A stretch of 64,000 nucleotides of DNA, taken from contig JBAXQC010000002.1 in assembly GCA_037131955.1 (NCBI GenBank), forward strand, positions 1 to 64,000, read 5' to 3'. Below, piece by piece: positions 17,681 to 27,008 of this stretch. Position 1 is the stretch's first letter. Every line of letters starts with the position of its first letter. Position numbers and translations under genes: made by a program. This stretch comes from CAIMMJ01 sp037131955 (GTDB taxonomy: Bacteria > Bacteroidota > Bacteroidia > UBA4408). Under the pieces are notes generated by a model. It ran no database searches. It had not been told where the DNA came from and worked only from the letters and a program-made list of their open reading frames with translations.

Positions 17681-18829
17681 TTATTCTTCTTCGTTATTTT
17701 TCATTTTCATTAATAAGTTGTAAGCTCCATCTGTAACAATATATGAGCTATTATTAATGCCTTGATTTATTGGTGAAATTTCTGTAAATCCATTTTCAGT
17801 GTTGCCCAAAATTACTTCTTCCATGGCATAGGTTTTGTCTTGCTCTAAAACAAAGATGTAGTTTTTGCCTTCAAAACCAACAATTGATTTGGTGGGCAAT
17901 GCATTACTTTTTTTGCTTTTAAGCTCAATTTCAGCGTTCATAAACATCCCAGGCAATAAGGTTTTATCGTATTCTTCAAAATGACAATGTACATTAATAC
18001 TCTTATCGCTTCCAAAATCTTTTCCAATTAAAATAATTTCGCACTTGTATTTTTTTGAAGATTTTTGATTGTTATACGCCAATAATTGCTGTCCTATGGA
18101 AAGCTTATTTATGTCATTTTCAAAAATTGTTAATGCAAGGTGAATGTCACTTGGATTAATTAATTCAAATAAAACATCTGTAGGATTTACGTATTTTCCA
18201 ATATTTACGTTTACCTTACTTACATAGCCCTCAATTGGCGAAAAAATATTTATTGTATTTGAAATATTGTTTTCATTTAGTTTTTCTGGATTAATTCCAA
18301 TAAGTTTTAGTTTTTCGGACAATGACCTTACAAGAATTTTTTGAGATTTATATTCACTCGTGGCCATCTCAAAAACTTTACTGCTGCTTGCATTTGATTT
18401 TAATAGAGTTTCTTGCCTATTAAATTCACTTTGTAAATACTCTAATTTTGCTTTGGAAGTAAGGTACTCTTGCTGCAGTTGTATGTATTGTTGATCTTCC
18501 ATTTCGGCAATTACTTCTCCTTTTGAAACATGCATACCGGGAAGTAGTTTTGTTGAACTTAAATAGCCGCCTAATGGAATGCTTATTGAAACCAGATTTT
18601 GAGGTGGAACATCAATTATGCCATTAACTTTTAATGTTTCTGAAATTTCTTTCTCCTCAAATTTTCCTATTTTAATTCCTGAAATTTTAGTTTGCTCCTC
18701 ACTTAAGTTTACCTTATTACTATTTTCTGCAACAGAAGTGGCTGTGGAAGTATTTTTGTTTTGATTACATCCCCAAAAAAATGGAAGGATAATAATTAGT
18801 ACTATATATCTGTTTACTGTATTTTTCAT
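17681..18829 (-). CDS. heavy-metal RND efflux adaptor (CzcB/CusB type)
   Basis: This membrane-fusion protein bridges the RND pump and the outer-membrane channel in the periplasm. The 382 residues begin with a lipoprotein signal (lipobox FWGC, Cys21), then a barrel-sandwich lipoyl half (GGYLSSTKLLPGMHVSKGEV), a coiled-coil hairpin (~115-175), the second lipoyl half (FSPIEGYVSKVNV), and a beta-barrel and membrane-proximal region. It lies 5 nt after the pump gene and is the last gene of the operon. Confidence 0.9.
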   Translation of the reverse strand: MKNTVNRYIVLIIILPFFWGCNQNKNTSTATSVAENSNKVNLSEEQTKISGIKIGKFEEKEISETLKVNGIIDVPPQNLVSISIPLGGYLSSTKLLPGMHVSKGEVIAEMEDQQYIQLQQEYLTSKAKLEYLQSEFNRQETLLKSNASSSKVFEMATSEYKSQKILVRSLSEKLKLIGINPEKLNENNISNTINIFSPIEGYVSKVNVNIGKYVNPTDVLFELINPSDIHLALTIFENDINKLSIGQQLLAYNNQKSSKKYKCEIILIGKDFGSDKSINVHCHFEEYDKTLLPGMFMNAEIELKSKKSNALPTKSIVGFEGKNYIFVLEQDKTYAMEEVILGNTENGFTEISPINQGINNSSYIVTDGAYNLLMKMKNNEEE

Positions 18830-18834
18830 GGTTT

Positions 18835-21800
18835 TTAATTAAAATTGTTTAAAGCATTTATTTCAATTGTGCTTTTGTTTAGTTGATGTATAGTTTCTAG
18901 ATAAGAGTTTTGATTTTCTAGTGAACTTTGTATTAAAATTACCCATTCTAAATAGTTGATTTCACCATTAGAAAATTTATCGTTGGCAATTTTTATGGTG
19001 GTGTAAGAATTTTTGAGCGATCCTTGCTCCATCAATTCTACAGATTTTTTAAGATTAAAATATTTATTTACCGCAATTTGATAGTTTAAAAGAAAGGTTT
19101 TTCTTGCTGCAGTATAATTATTTTCTAAGTATTTTAAACGTGTTTTTGAGGCAGAAATAGATGCCTTTTGTGCACTAAAAAGAATTGGAATTCCTACGCC
19201 AAGTTGCAAGGATTGAAAGCGTTGATTTTTTGAATAATAGATATTATCAGCGCCGTTACCAGTGATACTTATGTTGTTATAGGAAGCAATAATATCTGGC
19301 AATAATTTATTCTTTTCTAGTGCTAATTTTTTTTGTCCAATAATTTTTTGCTGATAGATACCTGTAACAAAAGGATGTTTAGCTATTAGGCTTGAATCTA
19401 TTTTTGGACTCAGATTTATCTTATGATCTACAATTTCTGGTTCTAGATTTTTAGTGGAATTAATTAAGTAATTAAATTTCAACAACAATGTTTCCATGTT
19501 TGTAGCAAGCTCATTTAGTTGAATTTTTATTTGTTGCAATTCATTTTTGGCCAGATTAAGCTCAAGTATATTTGTTTCGCCGCTATTTTGTCGGAGCTCA
19601 CTTTTAACAAGAAAATTTAAAAAAATACTGTCACTTTTTTCTAGTAAACGTTTTTTCTGTCGCAGAAAATTTATTTCAAAAAACACATCATAAACTTCTT
19701 TTTTAATTTCATTTTCTTGCAGTTTTCCATTGATTACTTCTCTAGCTGTTTCTTCTTTTAAAACATTTTTTTCTTTAGAATATATTGTTGGAAATTTTAA
19801 GTTTTGCGTAATGCTTAATCCGTTATCTATGAAATTAGAATTTATTTGCCCATAATTTGCAACTATGTTGGTATTGGGAATAGCATAAACATTTTTTTCT
19901 ATTTCTTTGGAATATGTAATTTGCAGCGCTTGTGCTTTAATGGATAAGTTGTTTTTTACTGCACTATCTAAGGCAGAGTTCAATGATATATAATTTTGGG
20001 CTTGAACAGTTGTGGCGAAATTAATGGAAAGAAATCCAATAAGTAGTAAACCTAATTTGGTGACACTAATTTTTTTCTTTTCGGTGAACGTATAAATAAT
20101 GGGTAACAAAAAAAGAGTAAGTAGAGTAGCCAAAAGTAATCCACCTATAACAACAGTGGCTAAAGGTCTTTGAACTTGTGAACCTTCGCCGTTGCTAAAT
20201 GCCATGGGCAAAAATCCAAATGATGCTACAAGTGCAGTCATTAAAATTGGTCTTAATCTGTTTTTGGCTCCGCTAATTACAATTTTTACAACGTCTTGTT
20301 CGCCCTCTATTTTTAGTTTATTAAATTCTGATAGCAATACAATTCCGTTTAAAACAGCAACCCCAAACAAGGCAATAAATCCTATTCCTGCCGAAATACT
20401 AAATGGCATATCTCTTATCCATAATCCCAAAATTCCACCAATGGCAGAAAGCGGTATTGCCGAAAATATTATCATGCCTTGTTTGATGGAATTAAATGCA
20501 AAAAATAACAAAATAAAAATTATTGCAAGTGCTAAAGGCAATGCAATTCCTAGGCGGCTTTTTGCTGCATTTAGATTTTCAAATGCACCACCGTATTTTA
20601 AATAATAACCAGTGGGAAGTTTAATTTTTTTATCTACCTTTTTCATCAATTCGTTTACTGTTGATTCTACATCTCTTTTGGAAATGTTGAACCCTACAAT
20701 AATTCTTCGGTTGGTATTTTCTCTTTGAATTTGATTAGGCCCAAGTATTTCATCAACATCAGCAACATTTATCAATTGTATTTGATTTCCATTATCAATT
20801 GGTATGAGCAAATTTTTTACATCGTTAATGTTGTTTCTGTTAAAATTACTGGACCTTACAATTAAGTCAAATTTCTTTTCACCTTCGTAAACCAAGCCGG
20901 CACTCTGCCCTGCAAATGCTGTATTAACTATATTATTTATTTCGTTTATAGATAAACCATATTGTGAGATTTTCTTTCTATCGTAATTAATAACAATTTG
21001 TGGAACGCCGGTAATTGGTTCAATGTATAAGTTTTCTGTTCCTTTTATTTGTTTAATTTCTGCACCAATTTGATGAGCATACTTTGCTAAAGTATCTAAA
21101 TTCTCGCCAAAAATTTTACAAACAACATCTTGTCTTGCTCCTGTCATCAGTTCATTAAACCTCATTGCAACAGGATATTGAAAACTAAAAGTTACACCGG
21201 GAATTATTGCAAGTTCTTTACTCATTTTTTCTGAAAGTTCGTCGTATGTTTTTGCCGAAGTCCATTCCTTTCGGTCTTTTAAAATGATCATTAAATCGCT
21301 TGCTTCAATTGGCATTGGGTCTGTAGGAACTTCGCTGCTGCCTGTTTTTCCAACTACCTTTTCTATTTCTGGAAATTTGCTGAGCAATATTTTTTGTGCT
21401 TTTGTAACCGCTTCAATCGAAGTTCCCAAATTGCTTCCTGTAAGAACTCTTGTTTCTACTGCAAAATCACCTTCGGGTAATTCTGGAATAAACTCTCCAC
21501 CCATGTTAAATAAAATAGTTAAGGAAATACAAAATAATACAACTACACATGCAATAATTATTTTGCCATAACTAAGTGCTTTGTTTAGCATACTTTCATA
21601 GTATTTTTCAATTTTATCAATAAATTTTTCAAAGAACGTTTTGTTATTCATTCTTTGTTTTCTTAAAACCAAAGCTGTCATCATTGGAACATAAGTAAGC
21701 GATAAAATAAATGCACCAATCAATGCAAAGGAAACTGTTTGAGCCATTGGTTTAAACATTTTACCTTCTATGCCCTCAAGTGTAAAAATTGGCAAGTAAA

Positions 21801-23172
21801 CCATTAGTATAATTATTTGTCCAAAAACAGCACTGTTCATCATTCTTCCTGCACTTTTTCCTACTTCTTTATCAATGGCTTCTTTAGAAATATTTCCACT
21901 TAACTTTTTTCTAGTTCCATGCAGCACCGATTCAACAATTATTACAGCCCCATCTACTATTAGTCCAAAATCCAATGCACCTAAACTCATAAGGTTTCCG
22001 CTAACACCAAAAATATTCATCATTATTATGGCAAATAACATAGATAGCGGTATTACCGATGCAACCAACAAACTTGCTCTTATGTTGGCCAAGAATAAAA
22101 CCAAAATAAAAATTACAATGAGTGCACCTTCTAGTAAATTTTTTGAAACTGTATTTATAGAATTGTTAACCATTTTTGTTCTGTCTAAAAAAGGATCAAT
22201 TAGTACACCTTCAGGTAACGTTTTTTGTATTTCGGCTATTTTTATTTTTATATTTTTTATTACGTGACTGCTATTTGCTCCTTTAAGCATCATTACTACT
22301 GCTCCTGATACTTCTCCTTTTCCGTTAAAGGTCATGGCGCCGTACCTTATTGCATGACCAATATTTACTTCTGCCACGTCCGAAATTTTTAAAGGTATTC
22401 CATTAGACAAGTTTTTTATTGAAATCTGTCTTATGTCATCTATGGTATTAATTAACCCTTCGCTTCTAATAAACAAAACAGTAGGCCCTTTCTCAATATA
22501 AGCACCACCCGTATTTTGATTGTTTTTTTCTAAGGCAGAAAAAACATCCTTAATACTTACATTGTTTGCTTTTAATTTATTGGGGTCGATAGAAATTTCA
22601 TATTGTTTTAAATAGCCACCAAAACTTGCTACCTCGGCTACTCCTTCGGCCCTTAATAATTGTTTGCGAACCACCCAATCCTGAATGGTTCTTAATTCCA
22701 TTGGACTGTATTTGTTTTCATACCCTTTTTTTGCTCTAATTGTGTATTGATATATTTCGCCTAAACCTGTTGTTAATGGGGCTATTTGCGGCAATCCATA
22801 TTCTTTTGGAATAAATTCTTGGGCAAGCTTTAGTTTTTCACCCACTTGTTGCCTTGCCCAATAAATGTCTGTATTGTCTGTAAATACTATAGTTATTACA
22901 GAAAGACCAAATCTAGAAAAGCTTCTTAGCTGTTTTAATCCCGGAATATTGCTAACACTTTGTTCAATAGGTATAGTTATAAATCTTTCAATGTCTGGAG
23001 CACCAAGGGCCGGAGAAACAGTAATAATTTGAACTTGATTATCTGTTATATCAGGAACTGCATCAATTGGCAATTTTGTGGTTTGATACAATCCTGTAAT
23101 TATTAATGCTAATGTTAGCAGAAAAATAATTAATTTATTTGCAATGGAAAATGCAATAATTTTGTTGAGCAT
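18835..23172 (-). CDS. CzcA-type heavy-metal RND pump fused to an outer-membrane factor
   Basis: Residues ~1-1032 form a complete HME-RND proton/metal antiporter with twelve membrane segments. The TM4 proton-relay motif reads DFG-x3-DGA-x3-VE (D401, D407, E414), the pattern of divalent-cation (Zn/Co/Cd) pumps rather than Cu/Ag pumps. A further hydrophobic segment at ~1034-1058 ends in a signal-peptide-like VQAQ. Residues ~1060-1445 are a TolC/CzcC outer-membrane factor (coiled-coil repeats, GVGIPILF). One polypeptide therefore holds inner- and outer-membrane parts and is presumably cleaved at VQAQ. Such fusions are known in Bacteroidota. The operon order is small protein, this fusion, adaptor. 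Confidence 0.93.
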   Translation of the reverse strand: MLNKIIAFSIANKLIIFLLTLALIITGLYQTTKLPIDAVPDITDNQVQIITVSPALGAPDIERFITIPIEQSVSNIPGLKQLRSFSRFGLSVITIVFTDNTDIYWARQQVGEKLKLAQEFIPKEYGLPQIAPLTTGLGEIYQYTIRAKKGYENKYSPMELRTIQDWVVRKQLLRAEGVAEVASFGGYLKQYEISIDPNKLKANNVSIKDVFSALEKNNQNTGGAYIEKGPTVLFIRSEGLINTIDDIRQISIKNLSNGIPLKISDVAEVNIGHAIRYGAMTFNGKGEVSGAVVMMLKGANSSHVIKNIKIKIAEIQKTLPEGVLIDPFLDRTKMVNNSINTVSKNLLEGALIVIFILVLFLANIRASLLVASVIPLSMLFAIIMMNIFGVSGNLMSLGALDFGLIVDGAVIIVESVLHGTRKKLSGNISKEAIDKEVGKSAGRMMNSAVFGQIIILMVYLPIFTLEGIEGKMFKPMAQTVSFALIGAFILSLTYVPMMTALVLRKQRMNNKTFFEKFIDKIEKYYESMLNKALSYGKIIIACVVVLFCISLTILFNMGGEFIPELPEGDFAVETRVLTGSNLGTSIEAVTKAQKILLSKFPEIEKVVGKTGSSEVPTDPMPIEASDLMIILKDRKEWTSAKTYDELSEKMSKELAIIPGVTFSFQYPVAMRFNELMTGARQDVVCKIFGENLDTLAKYAHQIGAEIKQIKGTENLYIEPITGVPQIVINYDRKKISQYGLSINEINNIVNTAFAGQSAGLVYEGEKKFDLIVRSSNFNRNNINDVKNLLIPIDNGNQIQLINVADVDEILGPNQIQRENTNRRIIVGFNISKRDVESTVNELMKKVDKKIKLPTGYYLKYGGAFENLNAAKSRLGIALPLALAIIFILLFFAFNSIKQGMIIFSAIPLSAIGGILGLWIRDMPFSISAGIGFIALFGVAVLNGIVLLSEFNKLKIEGEQDVVKIVISGAKNRLRPILMTALVASFGFLPMAFSNGEGSQVQRPLATVVIGGLLLATLLTLFLLPIIYTFTEKKKISVTKLGLLLIGFLSINFATTVQAQNYISLNSALDSAVKNNLSIKAQALQITYSKEIEKNVYAIPNTNIVANYGQINSNFIDNGLSITQNLKFPTIYSKEKNVLKEETAREVINGKLQENEIKKEVYDVFFEINFLRQKKRLLEKSDSIFLNFLVKSELRQNSGETNILELNLAKNELQQIKIQLNELATNMETLLLKFNYLINSTKNLEPEIVDHKINLSPKIDSSLIAKHPFVTGIYQQKIIGQKKLALEKNKLLPDIIASYNNISITGNGADNIYYSKNQRFQSLQLGVGIPILFSAQKASISASKTRLKYLENNYTAARKTFLLNYQIAVNKYFNLKKSVELMEQGSLKNSYTTIKIANDKFSNGEINYLEWVILIQSSLENQNSYLETIHQLNKSTIEINALNNFN

Positions 23173-23261
23173 GTTTTATAGTTTTAACTGATAATAATTA
23201 TTAACATCAATTTAATCAGCTTTTATTGCGATTATGATGTTGATTAAAATAAAAAAATCAA

Positions 23262-23648
23262 TTAAAATTTTGGCGGCTGCCAAATAGAAGAGAGAAAATA
23301 AGAAGAATAAATTAATTCTTTGAAGGTAGATTGAGAAACATTTTGTACAAACTGATTTATGTTGAAATCAATAATAAAATTGCTTTGTGGCACATAACCG
23401 CCAACAAAATTGTTTACGCAATTCTCGTGAGATTTAAAAGGGAGCTTCATGTCCTTTTTAAAATCAGGAAATTTAGAATTGTCTTCGTTATAATGTATTG
23501 CCAAAAAAGTAAGCAGAGTTAAATTTTTATTTGATTCTTGGTGCTCAAAATAATGTTCCACAAGCAAAGGAAATTTTAAAAATTCTTTGAATTCAGTGAA
23601 ACTGGTTAAGTATAAAAACAAAAAAAACAGTGATAATCTCTTTTTCAA
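23262..23648 (-). CDS. small exported protein heading the metal-efflux operon
   Basis: The protein has 128 residues from a TTG at 23648 (MKKRLSLFF); a TTG at 23657 is also possible and no ATG is available. It has a signal-peptide-like start, then SFTEFKEFLKFP, a His-rich stretch (VEHYFEHQE, LAIHY), the conserved-looking DMKLPFKSH and the C-terminal end SIWQPPKF. Similar small proteins head heavy-metal RND operons in Bacteroidota. The His/Asp/Cys content suggests metal sensing or binding in the periplasm, which is an inference. It is separated from the pump gene by 89 nt. Confidence 0.75.
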   Translation of the reverse strand: MKKRLSLFFLFLYLTSFTEFKEFLKFPLLVEHYFEHQESNKNLTLLTFLAIHYNEDNSKFPDFKKDMKLPFKSHENCVNNFVGGYVPQSNFIIDFNINQFVQNVSQSTFKELIYSSYFLSSIWQPPKF

Positions 23649-23670
23649 CTTTAACAAAAAAAATACTCTG

Positions 23671-23678
23671 CAAAGTTA
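23671..23678 (-). promoter_or_regulatory. -7 promoter element TAACTTTG of the metal-efflux operon
   Basis: A perfect TAnnTTTG on the minus strand lies 13 nt before the first possible start codon of the small exported protein. It overlaps by 3 bp the inverted repeat at 23676-23700. Confidence 0.6.
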
Positions 23679-23700
23679 AACAATTTAGTTCATTGTTTAA
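23676..23700. promoter_or_regulatory. operator-like 9-bp inverted repeat
   Basis: TTAAACAAT (23676-23684) and ATTGTTTAA (23692-23700) are exact reverse complements separated by 7 nt. The repeat overlaps the -7 element of the metal-efflux operon and covers the region between -7 and -33. A metal-responsive repressor bound here would block the promoter; no regulator gene is adjacent. Confidence 0.5.
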
Positions 23701-23810
23701 TTTTCAAAAATTCCTTTGGTGATGTTGTATTTATTAAAACCAAAAAATATTGTATGGCTTATACTCTTTGGCTTAGTTTTTGTTAAATTAGTAAAACAAA
23801 AATAAAACAA

Positions 23811-24197
23811 TTGAAATCTCTAAAATATTTTCTTCTAATTACTTCTGTTTCTTTATTTTTTAATTCAGTTATTTTTGCACAGGATTTTCCTCAAGCACTC
23901 AGAACTGGCAATTTTAGGGTGTTGGCATCCAGTTTTAATGCAAACGTAGAACTTAATTTTTTAGGTAACGAAGGTTTTTATAGCAAAGCACAAGCTGAGC
24001 AAATTCTTAAGGATTTTATGCAAAGAAATATTCCAAGTGCTTATTCTCCCAAACACCAAGGAGTTTCTAAGGATGGAAGTCAATACATTATTGGTGTATT
24101 AGAAACTAGCACTGGTTTATTTAGAACCTACATTTATATGCAAAAAGTAGGTGATGTGCAATTTATTAAAGAAATGAGAATAGAGAAGGAAAGATAG
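23811..24197 (+). CDS. DUF4783 exported protein
   Basis: The 128 residues have a signal peptide (MKSLKYFLL to VIFAQ) and an NTF2-like fold pattern typical of DUF4783 (FPQALRTGNFRVLASSF, EQILKDFM, YIIGVLETSTGLFRTYIY). The function is unknown; the family often sits near nadC in Bacteroidota, as here. The start is TTG at 23811: no in-frame ATG exists until about residue 70, and the TTG gives an ideal MKS signal start. Confidence 0.8.
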   Translation: MKSLKYFLLITSVSLFFNSVIFAQDFPQALRTGNFRVLASSFNANVELNFLGNEGFYSKAQAEQILKDFMQRNIPSAYSPKHQGVSKDGSQYIIGVLETSTGLFRTYIYMQKVGDVQFIKEMRIEKER

Positions 24198-24541
24198 TTA
24201 TTTACTACTTGTTCTAAATTTAATTCCTCTCTGATTTTCCTAATTTTCCTTGTGTTTAAATTTCCAATATTTTTTTTTCATTTTTGACGGCTAAAGCATC
24301 CAAGGCATTTATTGTAAATTATTCCTGAGCTTAAATAGGATAAATATTTTATTTTTTTACTAATGATTGTTTTCAGGTGTAGCATCAACATTTGTAGTAT
24401 CATTTAATACTCTCTTATAGCATTCCAAAAAAAAATAAATTGGCTGATGTTTTATTATTTAATTTCATTAGCATCTGCTAGTGTATAATTGTTTTTGATG
24501 AACAGGGGGCAAAGTAATTTTTATAATAAACTGCTAAGTGC
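24198..24541. other. 344-nt non-coding gap before nadC
   Basis: The stretch is A/T-rich with runs of T and A, including nine A at about 24426-24434. No RNA fold, repeat or convincing gene is seen. On the minus strand a short frame near 24370-24475 would end in DTTNVDATPENNH if the A9 run were shifted by one base, but it has no promoter and no recognisable family. It could be a decayed small gene or chance. Confidence 0.4.
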
Positions 24542-24549
24542 TACATTTG
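24542..24549 (+). promoter_or_regulatory. -7 promoter element TACATTTG
   Basis: A perfect TAnnTTTG ends 5 nt before the nadC ATG at 24555. It decides that start against the in-frame TTG (24489) and ATG (24498), which lie upstream of the promoter. Confidence 0.65.
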
Positions 24550-24554
24550 TGCAA

Positions 24555-25397
24555 ATGAATATAACTAATTTTTTAACAGAAGCGCTTGATGAGGACATTA
24601 AGGATGGTGATCATTCTTCACTATCTTGTATTGAAATAAACGCGGTATCTTCTGCAAATTTATTAGCCAAACAAGATGGTATTTTAGCGGGCTTAGAAAT
24701 AGGATTAATGGTATTAAAATTAGTTGACACAAATTTTGAGATTTCAACAAATTATAAAGATGGAGATAAAGTTATAAAAGGAGATATTGTTTTGTCTTTA
24801 ACGGGTAAAGTTCATTCTATTTTAAAAGCAGAACGTTTATTTTTAAATATTATTCAAAGAATGAGCGGAATTGCAACCTACACAAATTGTTTAGTTGATA
24901 AAATTAAAGATACCAAAACAATAATTTTAGATACAAGAAAAACCACTCCAAACTTTAGATACTTCGAAAAACTAGCGGTTAAAATTGGTGGTGGACAAAA
25001 TCATAGAATGGGCTTGTATGATATGATTATGCTAAAAGATAACCATATTGATTATGCAGGAGGAATAAAAAATGCAATACAAAAAGCAAACGAATACAAG
25101 AAGGCTAAAAAACTTGATATAAAGATAGAAGTTGAATGCAGAAATTTAGCTGAGTTAGATGAAATTCTTGCAATTGGAAAAATTGACAGAATTATGCTTG
25201 ATAATTTTAGTTCTAAAAATATGAAAATTGCAGTAGATAAAATTGCGGGAACATATCAAACAGAAGCTTCCGGAGGAATTAACGAAAACAATATTTTAGA
25301 ATATGCACAAACAGGAGTTGATTTTATCTCTATTGGTGCATTAACTCATTCCTATAAAAGTCTTGATTTTAGCTTGAAAGCCACAAAAAGGAAATGA
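24555..25397 (+). CDS. nadC: nicotinate-nucleotide pyrophosphorylase (carboxylating)
   Basis: NadC converts quinolinate and PRPP to nicotinate mononucleotide and CO2 in de novo NAD synthesis. From 24555 the protein has 280 residues, the family length, and starts like other Bacteroidota NadC (ALDEDIKDGDHSSLSC). Visible motifs include LNIIQRMSGIAT, LDTRKTTPNFR, GGGQNHRMGL, the KDNH active-site lysine region, and EVECRN followed by MLDN. Its stop overlaps the YihY start by 4 nt (ATGA), so the two genes are coupled. Confidence 0.96.
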   Translation: MNITNFLTEALDEDIKDGDHSSLSCIEINAVSSANLLAKQDGILAGLEIGLMVLKLVDTNFEISTNYKDGDKVIKGDIVLSLTGKVHSILKAERLFLNIIQRMSGIATYTNCLVDKIKDTKTIILDTRKTTPNFRYFEKLAVKIGGGQNHRMGLYDMIMLKDNHIDYAGGIKNAIQKANEYKKAKKLDIKIEVECRNLAELDEILAIGKIDRIMLDNFSSKNMKIAVDKIAGTYQTEASGGINENNILEYAQTGVDFISIGALTHSYKSLDFSLKATKRK

Positions 25398-26305
25398 TAA
25401 AAAAATGGGCAGAAAATTCTAAGATTTTCTATTTAATCAAAAGTGTTTTAAGTAGAATTTTTGTTCCTGGTTTTGAAAAAATAAATCTTTACGAAATCTT
25501 AGTTTTCTTTTTTAAAGGAGTTATTAATTACGACATAACTACACAAGCATCTTCATTGGCTTTTAAATTTTTTTTAGCAATATTTCCTGGATTAATTTTC
25601 TTAATTACTCTCATACCTTATGTTCCTATTCAAAATTTTCAGAACCAATTATTAGAAATATTAAAAGATTTTTTACCTGGAGGTGCTTTTGAAGCGCTGG
25701 AAGAAACACTGAACGACCTAATAAAAAATCAAAACGGGAGTTTACTTTCTTTTGGTTTTTTGTTTGCATTATTTTTGGCTACCGATGGAATTCATGCAAT
25801 GATAAATGCATTTAATAGTAGCGATCATAAAGAAGAAACAAGAAGTATGATTAAAATAAGGTTGATTTCTATTTTACTAGTTTTTATTATTACTCTGCTT
25901 TTAATAGTTTCTATTGGATTGATAGTTTTTAGTGGAGTTATTATTAATTTCCTAAAAAGCAACAGCATTATTTATGACGAACTATTGGTATGGGCGCTTA
26001 TAATTGGAAAATGGATTATTACCCTTGGTATGTTCTTTACTTCTATTTCGTTTATTTTTTGGCTTGGTCCTGATAGAAAACATAAATTTAGATTTGTTTC
26101 TGCAGGCTCCACGTTTACAACTTTTTTCTCCATCTTTATTTCGTTGGTGTTTGCTTATTATGTAGATAATTTTGGAAACTACAACAAACTTTATGGATCA
26201 ATAGGAACTGTAATGGTTGTAATGCTTTGGATGTATTTTAATTCTATTGGTTTATTATTGGGATATCAGCTAAATGCAAGTTTAAAAAAATTAAAATCAG
26301 TTTAG
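25394..26305 (+). CDS. YihY/BrkB family inner-membrane protein
   Basis: The 303 residues contain about six membrane segments and the family patterns TTQASSLAFKFFLAIFPG near 51-68, ATDGIHAMINAFN and the C-terminal YGSIGTVMVVMLWMY. Members were once called RNase BN, but that is not their activity; the actual role is unknown (transport or virulence has been proposed). It is translationally coupled to nadC. Confidence 0.9.
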   Translation: MIKKWAENSKIFYLIKSVLSRIFVPGFEKINLYEILVFFFKGVINYDITTQASSLAFKFFLAIFPGLIFLITLIPYVPIQNFQNQLLEILKDFLPGGAFEALEETLNDLIKNQNGSLLSFGFLFALFLATDGIHAMINAFNSSDHKEETRSMIKIRLISILLVFIITLLLIVSIGLIVFSGVIINFLKSNSIIYDELLVWALIIGKWIITLGMFFTSISFIFWLGPDRKHKFRFVSAGSTFTTFFSIFISLVFAYYVDNFGNYNKLYGSIGTVMVVMLWMYFNSIGLLLGYQLNASLKKLKSV

Positions 26306-26323
26306 TTTTTAGAATATTATAAA

Positions 26324-26331
26324 TACATTTG
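26324..26331 (+). promoter_or_regulatory. -7 promoter element TACATTTG
   Basis: A perfect TAnnTTTG ends 9 nt before the ABC ATPase ATG, with a T-rich stretch at the -33 distance. Confidence 0.6.
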
Positions 26332-26340
26332 AAAAGCTAA

Positions 26341-27003
26341 ATGATTGAACTTAAAAACATAAAAAAATCGTACTCTGTTGGAAAATCTTCTATGGAAGTA
26401 TTAAAGGGAGTAGATTTAAAAATTGAGGACGGAGAATTGGTTTCAATAATGGGATCATCTGGCTCGGGAAAATCTACTCTGTTAAATATTTTGGGAATTT
26501 TAGACAATTATGATTCGGGCGAGTATTTGCTTGGCGGAACATTGGTAAAAAATTTGTCTGAAAAAAAAGCTGCATTATTTCGTAATAAAATGGTGGGTTT
26601 TGTATTTCAATCTTTTAATTTAGTTTCTTTTAAAAATGCAGTAGAAAATGTTGCTTTGCCTTTATACTATCAAGGAATAGGAAGAAAGAAAAGAAATACA
26701 ATGGCCATGGAATACCTTGAGAAAGTTGGCTTAGACAAATGGGCAGAACATCTTCCCTCTGAACTATCTGGCGGACAAAAGCAACGTATAGCTATGGCCA
26801 GGGCCTTGATTACTCAACCAAAAATAATTTTGGCAGATGAGCCAACAGGAGCATTAGATTCTGCCACAAGCATGGAGGTAATGGGTCTAATAAAAGAAGT
26901 GAATGATTTAGGCATGACAGTAATTATTGTAACACACGAAACCGATATTGCTGCTCTTACAAATAGAACAATTAGGTTGCGTGATGGGATTATTGGAGAA
27001 TAA
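26341..27003 (+). CDS. orphan ABC transporter ATPase (LolD/MacB-like)
   Basis: The 220-residue ATPase has Walker A GSSGSGKST at 38-46, a Q-loop VFQSFNLV, the signature LSGGQKQR, Walker B ILADEPTGALD and the H-loop THE. Length and motifs fit the LolD/MacB/FtsE group, which works with FtsX-type permeases on lipoproteins, peptides or the division machinery. No permease is adjacent and the gene has its own promoter, so its partner must be encoded elsewhere. Confidence 0.9.
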   Translation: MIELKNIKKSYSVGKSSMEVLKGVDLKIEDGELVSIMGSSGSGKSTLLNILGILDNYDSGEYLLGGTLVKNLSEKKAALFRNKMVGFVFQSFNLVSFKNAVENVALPLYYQGIGRKKRNTMAMEYLEKVGLDKWAEHLPSELSGGQKQRIAMARALITQPKIILADEPTGALDSATSMEVMGLIKEVNDLGMTVIIVTHETDIAALTNRTIRLRDGIIGE

Positions 27004-27008
27004 AAATT

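Noticed and set aside
24370..24475. possible short minus-strand gene ending DTTNVDATPENNH
   Set aside because: It needs a frameshift in an A9 run, has no promoter and no recognisable relatives.
24489..24554. N-terminal extension of NadC
   Set aside because: A perfect -7 element lies inside it and NadC homologues begin at the ATG 24555.
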